From Ophiocordyceps camponoti-saundersi (nom. inval.) (Eukaryota > Ascomycota > Sordariomycetes > Hypocreales > Ophiocordycipitaceae), in the NCBI GenBank assembly GCA_003339415.1, contig PDHQ01000051.1, forward strand, positions 63,293 through 127,292: DNA of 64,000 bases, written 5' to 3'. The position numbers were made by a program, and so were the translations under genes. Each line of letters begins with the position of its first letter. Position 1 is the first letter of the stretch. The notes beneath the pieces were generated by a model. It saw nothing but the letters and a program-made list of their open reading frames with translations. It was not told the DNA's origin and ran no database searches. Positions 10,720 to 22,700 of the stretch are shown here, one piece after another.

Positions 10720-12220
10720 TCATGCCGCCGCGTAAAGCCCATTGTCCAACATGCCGGCCTGCAGCCTCGACAACTTCTCCCTCGTGTCGGCGATACGCCC
10801 GGCCTGCGTCACGATGGCGTTGCCCGTCTCCCGCAGCGCCCCCAGCACGAGACTCAGCTGGTCCTGCATCCCTCCGCCGGCGACCGCATTGTTACGGTCG
10901 CGCAACGCCCTGATGTGCTCGTACAGGCCGTTTTCCACGCCCGGCATGTCGCGCTCGATCTCGGCGCGGTACTGGTCGAGCCGCTGCTTGTATCGGTCGA
11001 AGTCGTCGCACACGCGGTTGAAATAGGTGATGAGGTCCTGCGCACTCGCATGTGTCGACGACGCGTCCGACGCGTTGCCCGCCGTCCCCGCCGTCGGTGG
11101 CGCGCCGGCGAACAGGCCCGTCTGATGGTAGTGCGTCGGCAGCTTGAGGTTGTCGGCCGCCTTGAAGGAAAGTTGCGCGTCGGCAATGTTCTTCTTCGTC
11201 ATGTCCTGCAGCACCTTGACCGTCTGGATGTCTTGGTTAAGGGCCACCTGGACGGTGCGGAACTTGGATTCGACGAATTGGACGTCGCGCCCCAGCTGCT
11301 GAATGTCCCTTTCGTGCTGCGGCATGAACTCGCCTATCTCGTCTCTCATCTTGATGACGCGCTGAATGCCCTTGTCGATGAGGGCGATTTCGTCCTGCAC
11401 TGGCTGGGCGAGGTCGTCGAATCTGGTGCGGGGACGGAGGTTGTCGTAGTTGATGCGCACGGCAGATACCTGGTTTGTTGTCGGCTGCTGCGACTGCGGC
11501 TGGCCGCTGATCGGTCGTCGCGGGCTGGTTAGCTAGTGTTCGCAGATAGATTTCTTTTTGTTTCGCTCACATGAGTCCTCCAGAAGGTTTCGCCTGCGAC
11601 TGGCCAAAGAGGCCTCCCCCTACCGCCGGCTGGGTATTCGCGGTGGATGCGCCGAATAGGCCGCCGGCCGGTTGACTACTCGCAGGGGTGGTGGTGGTAT
11701 TGGCAGCACCGAATAAGCCTCCGACGGGCTGCGTCTTTGCGAACAAGCCGCCAGCGGCTGGCTGTGTCGACTGTTGCTGGTTCGTCTGCTGTCCGAACAG
11801 GCCGCCGGTCTGCTGCTGCGGTTGTTGCGGCGGTTGTTGCGGCTGTTGCTGCTGCTGCTGCTGTTGCTGACCGCCGAGGTTACCAAAGAGACCCCCCGTA
11901 GACGACGGCGCCTGTGTCTGGGGTTGCTGCTGGGTGTTGGAGGTGGCGTTACCGAACAAGCTGCCGCGTTGGGTGTTGGCGCCGAATAAGCTCGTCATGG
12001 CGCCTGAAGTGTTCGTATTGGAAGCAGCTGGATTATTCTGGGATCCGAAGAGCGTGGATGGCTGGTTCAAGGTCGTCGATGTGCCGCTGAGAAAGTCGCG
12101 TCAGCTTCGGGGGGAAAAGGAAGAAGATGAAGAGCTCTTTGGCTTCGCGTACAACGAGTTGGCGGGGCCAGTGTTGATGGTCAGAGCGCTAGGCCCGCTG
12201 GCTGAGCGCGCCAGAGACAT
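10720..12220 (-). CDS. NUP49: FG-repeat nucleoporin Nup49 (Nup58/45 family)
   Basis: This central-channel nucleoporin of the Nsp1-Nup57-Nup49 complex has GLFG-type repeats in its first part and a coiled-coil C-terminal half (RINYDNLRPRTRFDDL onward) for complex assembly. Exons are 12220-12153, 12086-11571 and 11506-10720, giving 456 residues. Intron 1 (12087-12152, gtacgc...tctcag) joins TT to C and creates an extra FG motif (ANSFGTSTT). Intron 2 starts at 11570 (gtgagc). Two acceptors in the same phase exist, after 11507 or after 11525, differing by 6 codons. I prefer the distal one because ctaac lies too near the proximal AG. A Gln tract (about 11835-11870) comes from a CAG/CTG repeat. Start is MSLARSASGPSALTINTG, which fits the family. 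Confidence 0.9.
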
Positions 12221-12550
12221 GAAAGAGCGACAGCTATGTCTGAGAGAGAGGGAGATGAAGAGAGACAGAGGGAGCGAGGGAGCGAGCGAGCGAGAGAGAG
12301 ACAGAGAGAGAGAGAGACAGGTAAACGGGGAAGATCGATGGTTGGCTCTTTATCGTCAACCTCTCTCTTGATGTGCTTTGAGCAGCGGATAATTGTCGGC
12401 CCGGCTCAGAGCTTCCTCGCGCCTACCTACCTAGGCAGGTATCCAGTATTCTGTTCGTAGATCCCATCATATGAACCAGCATCCTTCACTCATCGCTTTA
12501 CCAAGAAAGAGCCGTCCTTCTGGCGCCCAAGAGCTTCACGTCCCGCCAAA
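12221..12550. promoter_or_regulatory. Divergent promoter of NUP49 and FIP1
   Basis: The 330-bp spacer between start codons holds a (GA)n tract (12240-12320) and, near 12421-12443, the near-palindrome cctacctacctaggcaggt. A related motif recurs in the RAD18/POL32 promoter. Confidence 0.5.
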
Positions 12551-13742
12551 ATGGCCGATCTGGAAACGCAGATGGACGAGAGCGATGACATTTACGAACC
12601 TGAAGAGCCCAAGATCGAGGACGAGGAGCTCAAGGATGTGCCATCCAAAGCGGATGAACTAGAAGAGGGAGAGGAAGAGGACGAAAAGGGCGCCATGGAC
12701 GAAGATGATGATGACTCTGTACGCATCTCTGTTCTTCTCTTCCAGAACTTTGTGGTGACGCTGACTTGTTCGCAGGATATTGACATCATCACCGAGCGAA
12801 AAGATGGCACCAAAGCTGCGCCTCCGCCGTGGGTTGCTCCACGAGACCCCCGTCGGGCGAGACTGACTGTTTGGCCCTACAGACAAGCGAAATACAGCGA
12901 CATCCGGAATATTCCCCAGCGCACTGCCGCGTCGACTGACACGCCTGTCAAGACCACGCCGCCAAAGAGAGAGGATGGGTCGCGAGCTGCGGTTAGTATG
13001 GCGGTGCCTAGTGCGGATCAGACCTCAGCAGCTGCGTCCAAGTCGAGCATCGATATCAACATCAACCCCGTCTACGGGTCCGTTGGCAAGCCCATAACAC
13101 AGGTCAACATCGACCAAGGTCGGTATTCTCCCCCTCGCATCGGTCACGTATTTTTCTGCTAAGAATGAAATGACAGATCTGGCCGACAACGACAAGCCGT
13201 GGCGCAAACCTGGTACAGACATTAGCGATTACTTCAACTACGGCTTTGACGAGTTCACCTGGGCCCTCTACGCGGCCAAGCAAGAGAGCGTAAGGGGCGA
13301 GTACGGAGCGGATGCCTTTGCTGCCAGCAACAAAAAGATGATGGACGACTTTAACAACATGATGATGATGGGCGGCATGGGAATGAACGGCGCAGGCGGG
13401 GGCGGCAACGGCGGCAACGGCAACGGCGGAATGCCGGGCATGGAAGGCATGCCGCCCGAGATGCAGGCCATGATGCAGCAGATGATGGCCTCCGGCATGG
13501 ACCCTTCGCAGATGGACCCAAGCCAGCTCAGCGCCATGTGCGCCAGCATGGGCGGCGCGCAGGGTAACCAGGGGGCCAACTTTGGTGGCAGCGGCGCCGG
13601 CGTCTTTGGCGGTGGCCAGGCCGGCTACGGTTTCGACCCCAGCATGGGGGGTGTCGGCGGCGGAGCAGGAGGTGCTGGGGGTGCGGGCGGTGGAGGTGTA
13701 GGGAGGGGTGGCTTTGGCCGTGGACGACGGGGTCGATGGTAG
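12551..13742 (+). CDS. FIP1: Pre-mRNA polyadenylation factor Fip1
   Basis: Fip1 links poly(A) polymerase to the cleavage and polyadenylation factor. The signature block is [23 protein letters not shown], split here as [14 protein letters not shown] and NYGFDEFTW, in the last exon. An acidic N-terminus precedes it and a Gly/Met-rich tail ending in an RG motif follows. Exons are 12551-12718, 12776-12828, 12883-13118 and 13177-13742, giving 340 residues. Introns are 57, 54 and 58 nt. The first two are multiples of three without stops, so the genomic frame stays open through them. I call them introns because they have good ends (gtacgc...cgcag; gtgggt...ctacag) and removing the second restores [15 protein letters not shown]. 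The last codons and stop are echoed 134 bp downstream (see 13743-14602). Confidence 0.92.
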
Positions 13743-14602
13743 GACTCTGGGTCCTGAGCCACGGCTTCTATAGGAGGACTCGGACCGTCCACCAGAGCTT
13801 ACGCAGGAGGACTCCGACCTTTTACGCGGGCCATACGAGTGCTTCGGCTTCGGCCGTGGACGACGGGGGGCCATGGTAGTTTTTGTGCTGTGTTTCGGAC
13901 GCTTTCTGGCGTTGGGCGTCGCGGACGAGGAGTTTTTGGGTGACGTTATGCAGGAGTGAGGGAAAGGGGGGGATGGGCGGTTTGCAAGATGGCACTGATT
14001 CTTGAGGGAAGTCCATTTTAATGCCTCTGGACGAAGCCAGCATCAAGCGTTTCTCGCGGGCACCGCCTCGGCTGGTGCGACGAGATATCAATGCGGAGTT
14101 TTTCTTTTTTTTTTTTTTCCCGTCTCTCGTACAAGTCTCTACTTTTGGCGAGTGATGGACGGAGCATTCGTCCATAGAGATCTGAGTATCTCTTTGAAGA
14201 AGATTTTCAGCGAGATGAGGATGTGAGAAGCAATCGAGTGTCGTTCACGGGAGGGGGGAGTCGTCGTAGCTAGATTCTGATAAGCTGACCCGATAGTTAA
14301 CAAAGCGGGGTTATTCATCTAGCCGAGCTGTCAAGGTTTGACGACTGTGGGGCGTTAGCTGCTGCAGTCAGCCGTTGCTCAGCCACGCCCAGCCTTGCGG
14401 GAAGTTGTGCGACTGTTGACGAGCCTCTGTTATGCTGTTCTCCTCCTTTCCTTCTCCCCTCCTCTCCTCTCCTCTCTTCTCTTCTCGTCTCTCGTTATCT
14501 TCGACTTCTCTCTAAACCATCGCTTATCATACACACACTCTCTGCGATAATCCGACCACCAACACCCACCCTCGCTCCTCTCATCTGCCTCCCCCGCCCT
14601 CG
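13743..14602. other. Intergenic with a copy of the FIP1 3' end
   Basis: This 860-bp spacer between FIP1 and the M50B gene has at 13848-13878 a near copy of the last codons of FIP1 (ggccgtggacgacgggg...atggtag). Between the copies lie two smaller related pieces (gaggactcggacc and gaggactccgacc). An antisense open frame across this region looks like a shadow. Poly-T at 14101-14120 and a CT-rich tract at 14440-14500 lead to the next start. No gene is supported. Confidence 0.5.
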
Positions 14603-15507
14603 ATGGCGCCTCAACTCGTCGTCCCCGACACAAGCAACATCACGATCTCGTTCCCCATCCAACCCCGCGATGTACACCAGACGACTCACCTCCTCTCGGC
14701 GAGGGACATGCAGCATCCTACGCCTTCGCAGCAGCTGACGCTCGGCATCATTGCTGTGTACGTGTTTGGTATCGCCGTCTTGTGGAATGTTCCTTATCTG
14801 CGCATGGTGCTGTGGCCGTTTAAGGTGTGTGGCTTTTTTTTCTATACGGATCTGATTCAGTGTTGGATGAAGCTGATTATAAGGGGTGAAAGATGCTCGT
14901 CATTGCTTTTCACGAGTTCGGTCATGCCATTACTGCTATCCTCACTGGCGGTAAAGTCGATTCCATCACCCTCGACCCCAGAGAAGGCGGCGTGACGCAG
15001 CTTCGAGGTGGAATCGGCTTCATCACCCTACCAGCCGGCTACCTCGGCTCCTCCATCATCGGCGCCCTGCTAATATTCTGCGGCTTCAACATCGTGGCTT
15101 CCAAGGTAGCCAGCATCGTCCTCGGCCTGTGCTTCCTCCTCACTCTATGGTGGGGGAAACGAGACTGGCTCACCATTGTCACTGTTCTTCTGGCTGTGGG
15201 CTTACTGGTCGGATGTTGGTTCATCAACCATGCTGAACCGCTTCGGTTCGTCGTCCTCTTCATCGGGGTTATGAGCTCGCTTTACAGCGTGTGGGATATC
15301 TGCGATGATCTCATCCTTCGCAAGATCAACTCCTCTGATGCTAGCGTCTTTGCGAAGCGATATGGCGGTTCTTCGACCTGCTGGGGCTTCATCTGGGCTT
15401 TCATCTCCGTCTTGATCATGGCTGTTGGTGTTGTCGCTGGCTTGGCTGCTTTTTCGCAGTCGGCTGAGCAGCAGCAGATGGAGTCGAAGGCTTTTGTGCC
15501 GACTTGA
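14603..15507 (+). CDS. M50B-like intramembrane metalloprotease
   Basis: This polytopic membrane protein carries the zinc-protease motif HEFGHA (about residues 80-85), as in the peptidase M50B-like family of fungi and plants. Exons are 14603-14824 and 14893-15507 (intron gtgtgt...gaaag, 68 bp), giving 278 residues. One transmembrane segment (LTLGIIAVYVFGIAVLW) precedes the motif and about five follow, including a Gly-rich PAGYLGSS segment near where related proteins place another conserved motif. The third metal-ligand motif of canonical site-2 proteases is not obvious, so activity is unproven. The substrate is unknown. Confidence 0.8.
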
Positions 15508-15855
15508 ACGTTACTGACGCCTTGATTGTCTTGACGAATTTGATGAGATAGATACCCCGTGTACGAGTGGTTCAATGTACGGATACAGATACAGTGGCCA
15601 GGTCTTGGGAAAAAGGTCTTGGGGGATAAAAAGCGTTTGAATCAGAGTTTTGTTACTTGGCTTCACTAAAGCGACCGTAACCGCAACGTCATCTACTCTT
15701 CTCGGCTTCATAAAAAACCCCCTAAATCCAGGGCTGAACGACCATGCACAAGTACAAGGGAAAAGAATCATCCTCAGTCATGTACGTACAAGTCCAAAGC
15801 AGTATCTATCGTGACACATATGTACGTCTTTCCCTGCTCAAGTCTCTCATCTCAA
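15508..15855. other. Intergenic, convergent 3' ends
   Basis: The spacer between the M50B gene and the chitinase gene contains only ordinary 3'-UTR-like sequence. I see no gene. Confidence 0.5.
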
Positions 15856-17017
15856 CTAAGACAAAGCGGCGACAACCTCCTCGAGAAAGCCCGGGTTGGC
15901 ATAAAGCTGGCTCATATCCCACATCATGACGCCGCCAAAGGAAGGGAACTGCCTCGAGTACTGAATGACGGAGGTGAGTTTCGGACCGCGGACGTATCCA
16001 CCTCCGGCGCCGTAGTTAGCGGGGATGCCGAGGAGGACCTTGACGGCCGGGTTCTTGCTTCGCTTGCTCCAGCTGTCCCAGACGTCCATGTTGAAGGCCG
16101 GCTGGGTGGCGGCGCCGGGCTGGAAGTTGGAGACGCCGCACCAGTTGTTGTAGAACTGGATGAAGACGTAGTCGAAGGGGACGGCGTCGAGCGTCGATCC
16201 TACCGCCGCGTCGGGGAAGACGCATTGCGGGGCGGCCGTCAGGTAGAAGTGCTTCTTGGGCGCGTAGTCGGAGGCTGTGTCCATAAGCGTGCGGAGCCGG
16301 GCTCCGAAGGCGGGCAGGTTATTGGTGACGGCTTCAAAGTCGAAGTCGAAGCCGTCGACGACGGCGGCGCCAAACGGTCGTTGGACGGTGCTGTTGCCGT
16401 CTGCCGGGACGGGGCCGAACATGGCCCACACCATGTCCGCGGCTTTCGCCGCTTCGGCGGGAGAAGACCATCCTCCCTGGGTGTAGGTTGCGCCCCCGAG
16501 GGAGACGACGATGGTCTTCTTGTACTTTGTCTGGCACGTCTGGATGTCGGCTTCGATTTCGGGGCATTTGAGGAGGCCTGTGCCGTTGAAGGTTTCGCAT
16601 CTGTCTCCGGCGTTGGCGAAGTTGACGATGGGAGGCGTGATGCCGTTCATGAAGGCGAGGGGGATGATGTTGATGTTGGTGTCTTAACAGTTTCATCAGC
16701 TCTTGGTTCATCTCTGCCTTGTCGAAACATATTCATCAAGTAAAGGGAAAAAAAACTGACTCTCGCAATAGAAGGCGAGGTTCTTCTGAACATTGGGGCC
16801 GGAGCCCTGGCCATACGAGTTCTGGCCTATAAAGACGGTTGTCAGATTGTGATTTTTCAGATCGCGGAGCATAATCTCCTTGAAGCTCACCCCAGTAAAT
16901 GGCTAGATTCTGGCCTCCTCCTCCTCCTCCTCCGCCTGAATGGATCAAGGTCGGAGCGGAGGAAACGATGGCGAGTAAACCCGCGCCACAGGTAAAGGAG
17001 CTGAATAGAGACGGCAT
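15856..17017 (-). CDS. Secreted GH18 class III-type chitinase
   Basis: This is an endochitinase-like GH18 enzyme that cleaves beta-1,4-GlcNAc chains. The catalytic DxxDxDxE motif reads DGFDFDFE at about residues 172-179, with the substrate-binding SLGG motif upstream. The N-terminal strand is LAIYWGQNSYGQG. Exons are 17017-16891, 16826-16761 and 16682-15856, giving 339 residues. Introns are gtgagc...tatag and gtcagt...ttaag. A signal peptide of about 21 residues is followed by a run of eight Gly before the catalytic fold. An upstream in-frame ATG at 17110 would add 31 hydrophobic residues, but it sits close to a TATA-like box at about 17143-17150, so I chose the inner start. No chitin-binding module is seen. 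Confidence 0.9.
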
Positions 17018-19752
17018 CTGGAGTGAAGAGGAGAAATACAGTAGAAGGAAAACGGCGAGGATGAGTGAAAAGAAAAGGCTTGAGAAGAAACGGTGAAGAT
17101 TGTGATGCATGGTGACGGTATTGGGGGGTTTAGAAATTGGTTGTTATATATCTCTTCGGAACTGCCAGGCCTTTGCCAGCTGCCAGGCGAGTCAGTTGTT
17201 GAGTGGAGGGGGGGGGGGGGGGGAGAAAGGTCACGTTGTAGAACTACGTTTGGTCGTTTCCTTCACCCTCCTGTCGTGACAGCTGGAGGAGACAGATGGG
17301 GGATTGTTGCCTTGGTGAGTTGGTAGCAACGTGATGGTAGCAAGATAACGTGACGATGATGTTGAGAAGCGTAGAGGTGTAGACAGGAAGTTGGGGATGA
17401 TGAGCAGAGAGAGGGGGGGGGGGGGGGGGGGGGAGAAGAATATGAACAGGGAGGGGGCGAAACCACCCACCCCCCCAAAAGCAAAAGAACGGGAAAAAAA
17501 AAAAAAAAAAGGGAGAGAGAAAAAAAAAAAAAAANNNNNNNNNNGAGGTGGATGGGAATGGGGAGGGGGGGGGCGGGGAGGGGGGGGGGGGGGGGGGGGG
17601 GGGATGAGAAGCATATGAACAGGCAGGAGGTGAAACTAACTAATCCATCTATAGTCAATGATCGGGAGAGTAAAAATAAGTAAGGGTCCGAGGTAACAAG
17701 ACATACATGCATCATGATTGTATGCTGGACACAGGTCTTGTTCTTCTGAGTCGAATCTGCGAGGGGAACGGAGACAATGGCGTCACGACGGGAGTGTCTT
17801 ATTTTCCCAGAGCGAGACGGACGGAACATGACATGCAAGACAATGCTGTCACTAAGAGCCAGAGGACAGAATGGCTTGATGAGGCGAGACGTCTCGTCTA
17901 AGTATGGAGTAGTCACGAACCCGGCCTGGATGGTGTTGTAAAGGTCTCTATTTCCTCACTGCTCGGGTATCTGGGTTCATTTGTCCAGCAGGCCGAGATG
18001 AAGACGAAGTGGCCAATCTTCCTTTTCTCTTCCAGTCATTAGATGGGATGCATTCACCGCAGTTCAGTGTATTTGATAAACAGTCGTTGCCCGACGGTGG
18101 CAGCTGCTAGGGTCAAATGGTACACAGAAAAGGGGCGCAACGTGCAAACAGTCGTGCCGGAAATCCTGGGGAAAAAAGCCACCTTGTCTCGTGTCCATGT
18201 CGTCTTTTGAGAGGGGGGGGGGGGAGAGGAGTAGGGGGGAGGGGAGGAGGAATAAACAACCTGAAAGCCACGAGGAAGGTCCCCCAAGGCAGAAGGTCAC
18301 CATATTTCACAGCTGGTACTTCCAACTCTGGTATAGCGTCGCGGAATCGAAAAAGAAGCAAGCCAAGTGAGGTGCTGGATCTGATAGGACTTTTGAGGGG
18401 GGGGGGACGTGTTACCTGAAGGCCTGGCTTAATGTGTAGGTAACGTTGGCAGAGAAAGGCCAGAGTCGAGATGGCCAGTCTCTCTTGACCTGCCGAGATG
18501 GGTAGGGCATTGACAAGGCTTTGAAGAGGGACTTCAATGACGTGGAAGAGGAGGAAATTGATGAGAGACAGTAGATTAATTATAGAGGGGGTCAGATGAA
18601 GTCTCCGAATAGCAACGGGGCACGTGCTCACGTCAGCCATTGATTGACTGAGTTGAGACAGATAGATAAGACGACAAGGAAGAGGGGGGAGGGGCATGGC
18701 CGAAGATTAGCCCGGGGTTAGAGATGGGATGATTTGCACGTGACCGAGTTGATGGCCCTATTTCATATCTGAGAGAGAGAGAGAGAGAGAGAGAGAGATC
18801 GCAACCCTTGTACTATAGAATCTCCTATGTAGCTCTTTTGCAGTGTTATAGCCTATAGTATGTATGTATATATATCTTCAAGTATTATAAAGCAGAAAGT
18901 ACATACATACATAAGGTATGCTCGAGTCAGTGCCTTGTTCTAGAGCTTCAGAACGGGGTATGTTCATATTTACGCGTCTCTTTCATCAACGAGAGCCGGC
19001 CGAGATTCCGTCTCTGGAATGTAAACTCCCGAGATCCGTTTCCAGAGGAGCGGTTCGTTGCTTCCTTTGCTTCCTTCGGATCCCCCTTCGCATGCCGCCT
19101 GTGATGAGTTGGGAAATGAAGCAGGAGTTGTGAACCTGTAGGAACGAGTAACGTATCATTTGAGATTCTTTATGTATGTATATATATAATATAGGGAACT
19201 ATCTGAGGCTGAGAGGGAAACCGTACAACTCATAGCACATATACATATACATACGCGGGCTCATTGTTTGATGCTAGGTAGGTATACATATGCATATGAT
19301 AGCTTCCTTTGCAACTTTGCAGAGCTAATACTGCACCGCCTCTAGGCAACTCATTCTCTTATCCATCTATACATACATACATATATATTGTACAACCTGA
19401 CTGGTTAAGGTTCTAGGGATGGGAGATATCACGAACCTGTTTTCCCTCTTTATACATTGTACTGTCCAGACTGTATAGAGTTGCACATATACATACATAC
19501 ATACATATGTACAATATATCTTATATGTATGTATGTATGCATTTTCACTCCAACATTCCTTTCTCTCACCTTGAATCTCCTACACTGTATGTATGTATGT
19601 ATGTACTTCTCCTATTCGAGCCTCTGTCTGCTTCTTGTTCATATGTACATACAAATCGATGTCTCTTGCTCACCATAACTCTTCTCCTCCTCCAAGGACT
19701 CACACATCACTCTACTAACAAGATCGTAAACAGTCGCTCAACTGACCAGAAA
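17018..19752. other. Low-complexity intergenic region at the island edge
   Basis: This 2.7-kb gene-poor stretch contains poly-G runs (17209-17222, 17408-17432, 17580-17603), poly-A runs with a 10-N gap, a (GA)n at 18770-18798 and many CATA/TATG repeats from 18850 to 19660. A weak minus-strand candidate reading frame begins with ATG near 18640 (MADVSTCPVAIRRL) and meets a gtaaca donor near 18415. I could not build a convincing multi-exon model, so no gene is called. Confidence 0.5.
17535..17544. other. Assembly gap (10 N)
   Basis: Ten N's sit between a poly-A tract and a G-rich tract. Ten is a common placeholder, so true length is unknown. It does not interrupt a called gene. Confidence 0.95.
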
Positions 19753-22700
19753 ATGAGCCGCCACCTGGCCGCCTTCACTTTCTGGGCCGCCTTCGTTCTC
19801 CTCTCATGGCCGGCCTTCACTTCAGCCGCCCCTCATGCATCTTCAGGCTCCGGGGATAATGCCCCTTCTCCTACACGGGTACACCGGCCTGGCCCTACGA
19901 CAACCGCGACGACAACCACCAGCTCCGAGGCCACGCTTCAGACGCCCTCATGTTCTTATAAGATGCTCCGAGACGAGTTCCCTCTTGCCTGTCAACAATT
20001 CGAAATGAGTCCTCCAGCCGTGGATATGGACTCCTCATCCTCCTCGTCTGATCCTGATGTTAACGGTAACCCGATAGAATGGTTCCGGACTTTACATACT
20101 TGCCCTTCAGAGACAGTGGACATAATGAAGCTGAGTCTAGAGGAAGAAGACGACAAGCTGGTAGAACGGTATAGAATCGGCAATGTCTGGTTCCAGACCA
20201 AAGCCATCTACGCAAAGAGACAGAGGCGAAACCTCTTCCGCCGCATGGTCGCCTTTGTAGGCCGCAGCGATGATAGCAGACTGCAGGCCGAACGCCTATA
20301 CAGCACCGCCATCCGCAACGTCCTCCCTGATAACCGGATACTGCCGCCGCCCATCCCGACTGGCTACTCGTCCACCGGCGTCCCCCAGTACGAATACTGG
20401 TACTCTGATCACTTCGTTCTCGAAGACGACACTGTCACGGACCATGTCCCCGACAGACCGTTTCAGTTGATCCCCAGACACGGCGGAAGGTGGCGTCCTG
20501 CGTACACGTACACGCCAGTTGAGCAAGACCGTGCTGCTGTTCCTCCAGTTCACGAGGGGGGACCTTCGTTCGTCGAAGCCATCGATCTGCCTCCTGTCTG
20601 GGACTCTTTTCCGGGAGCGTTGGGGTCCAACTGGTATTTCCTGCCGTTGGCGGATTGTGCCTATTCCTCGCCTGAGAGTCCATCTCCTTGGGGGCATTCA
20701 CTGTCTGATGCCTCTTTGACGTCTTCTAGAAACTCTTTAACGTCTAGAAACTCTTCAACGTCTTCTGAAACCTCTTCAACATCTTCTAGAAGCTCTTTGA
20801 CATCTTCTAAAAACCCTCTAACCTCCTCTGAATTGTCTGCATCATCTTCTAGAAACTCTTTGGTCTCGTCTGGGAGCCCTTCGACATCGTCCCGGCAGTC
20901 TCCATCGTCGCCTGGCAACTCTTTGACGTCGTCTTGGAACACTCTCGAAATGCCGGGCAACTCTCCTTCGTCTTCTAGGAGCTCTCTCACGTCACTTGAG
21001 AACCCTTTGTCCGGGACTGAAACACCACTGTCGCCGAGATACAACTATCCGGCTACTCGTACGAAAGCCCCGGATCTGTAGATCTGATCTATTGGCTGAC
21101 ATGATGAAACAGCCACAATGGACTTGTGGGATAGGATCGACAAACTCAGACAGGCCGTCACTTACATCCGCCGACCTCCACACGATCACATACCCACCTT
21201 CATCTTATGGGCCAGGGCATTGCTCAATGATTACTTGGCTCTGGCCACCTCGCTCAGTCAGGGCGTATACACGATTTCGAGACCTGGTGATTGGTGTCAT
21301 GCCGAGACGTTGAGGTTACTGAACACGGTGCCTCATCTTGTCGACTCAGTTATCCAGCTTCACAGCATCATACTATGGGCGGTCGAGAATCTTCGATCAC
21401 CAGCAAGCAGAAGATCAAGCTTGAATAAAAGGCGACCTGATGGAGAAGAAGGTATATCCATATATTAAGTTCCTCCTTCTTTACCTAGTCAACTCACTGA
21501 CGCCTCTCTATCCAGATGACGATTCAGCCTTTTGCGATCCCCTGAGGTCTGTATTTGAAGACTATGAGGATGACAAAGACAAGGATCCGATGAAGCCCGG
21601 CTTCTACCTGAAGTGCCGCGATCCCGTGTAAGAGAGGCCATGAAAAAATCACAAGAAAACAGGCTGCTGATGTCCAGACTCAGTCGTAACTCAGGCTTAC
21701 TCTTTGGCAACTACTCCCAAGATCAACTCTGCAAAATCATGCAGTTCTCGCCCTGTCCAGCAACTCCAAAGGGTTACGGATGCGTGACCGAACAAGTTCC
21801 CACCGTCGACTTGACGATGGACAATTTTCCGTCGTTACAGCTGGTCGACTCTTCCGTCAACTGCTCGCACTTCACAGAGGTGAAATTCGGTTTCCAACTC
21901 AGCGGAAAGCAAACCGCGGAAACAATGGACACGATCAAGCTTCAGTTTGGTGATCACGGTCTTCATAAGATCGCCGATAGTCCCGTGAGTATGTTTCACG
22001 ACTGGCAGACGCTCGATCTGCGGGCCATGTTCGGATCGGATCAGGTTGCTGTCGATGTTCTGCGGGATATGAAGCTATGGGCATTTCGGAATAGCGATCC
22101 GCATGATAGCTTTCAAGTGCGAGGTATGTCTTGGTTGACGTTGTGAACAGAGCATAAGAAAGAGGCTCATTCAACCTTGCAGGTTTAAAACTGATAGGAA
22201 AATGCCCCGACTCTACAACTTACACCATGGACAAGTTCAAGGCCATCGACAAGTGGCTGGAGCGTCCTTCTGGCGAAAGAGAGGCCATGGTCTGGGAAGG
22301 GAAGATAACACCTCGAGACTGGCAACGAGCCTCGACGGCGGATACTTGCTCCGAGTTTTCAAAGTTGAGCATCAGCTTCCTACCGACGTACGGGAACGAC
22401 AGGTCTGAAGACGTGGTCGAGATTAGTTTCAACTACCCTCACCGGACTCATCGAGTCGATATGAAGAATCACCGCGACGACAAGTTTCAAGAATGGGACG
22501 AGATTAACATTGAGGAACTGTTTGGTGGGAAGACGGTTTCCGTACGGGATCTTAGTTTCATCTCTCTCATACAGCGTCATGAAGGAGAGAGTCAGAACAA
22601 GTGGATCACTAAAGGTGATGTCTTCTATCCTTCATGATAGTTTGTTCGTATAACTGACATCAACACCTTGGTAAACAGGCTTCAAGCTAAGAGGACAATG

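Noticed and set aside
13104..13874. 256-residue minus-strand open frame
   Set aside because: It is antisense to the last FIP1 exon; its Ala/His/Pro composition mirrors the Gly/Met-rich coding strand, and no family is recognised.
21626..21662. 37-bp intron in gene A after CRDP
   Set aside because: Too short for a fungal intron and out of phase; the 119-bp intron ending at 21744 keeps phase.
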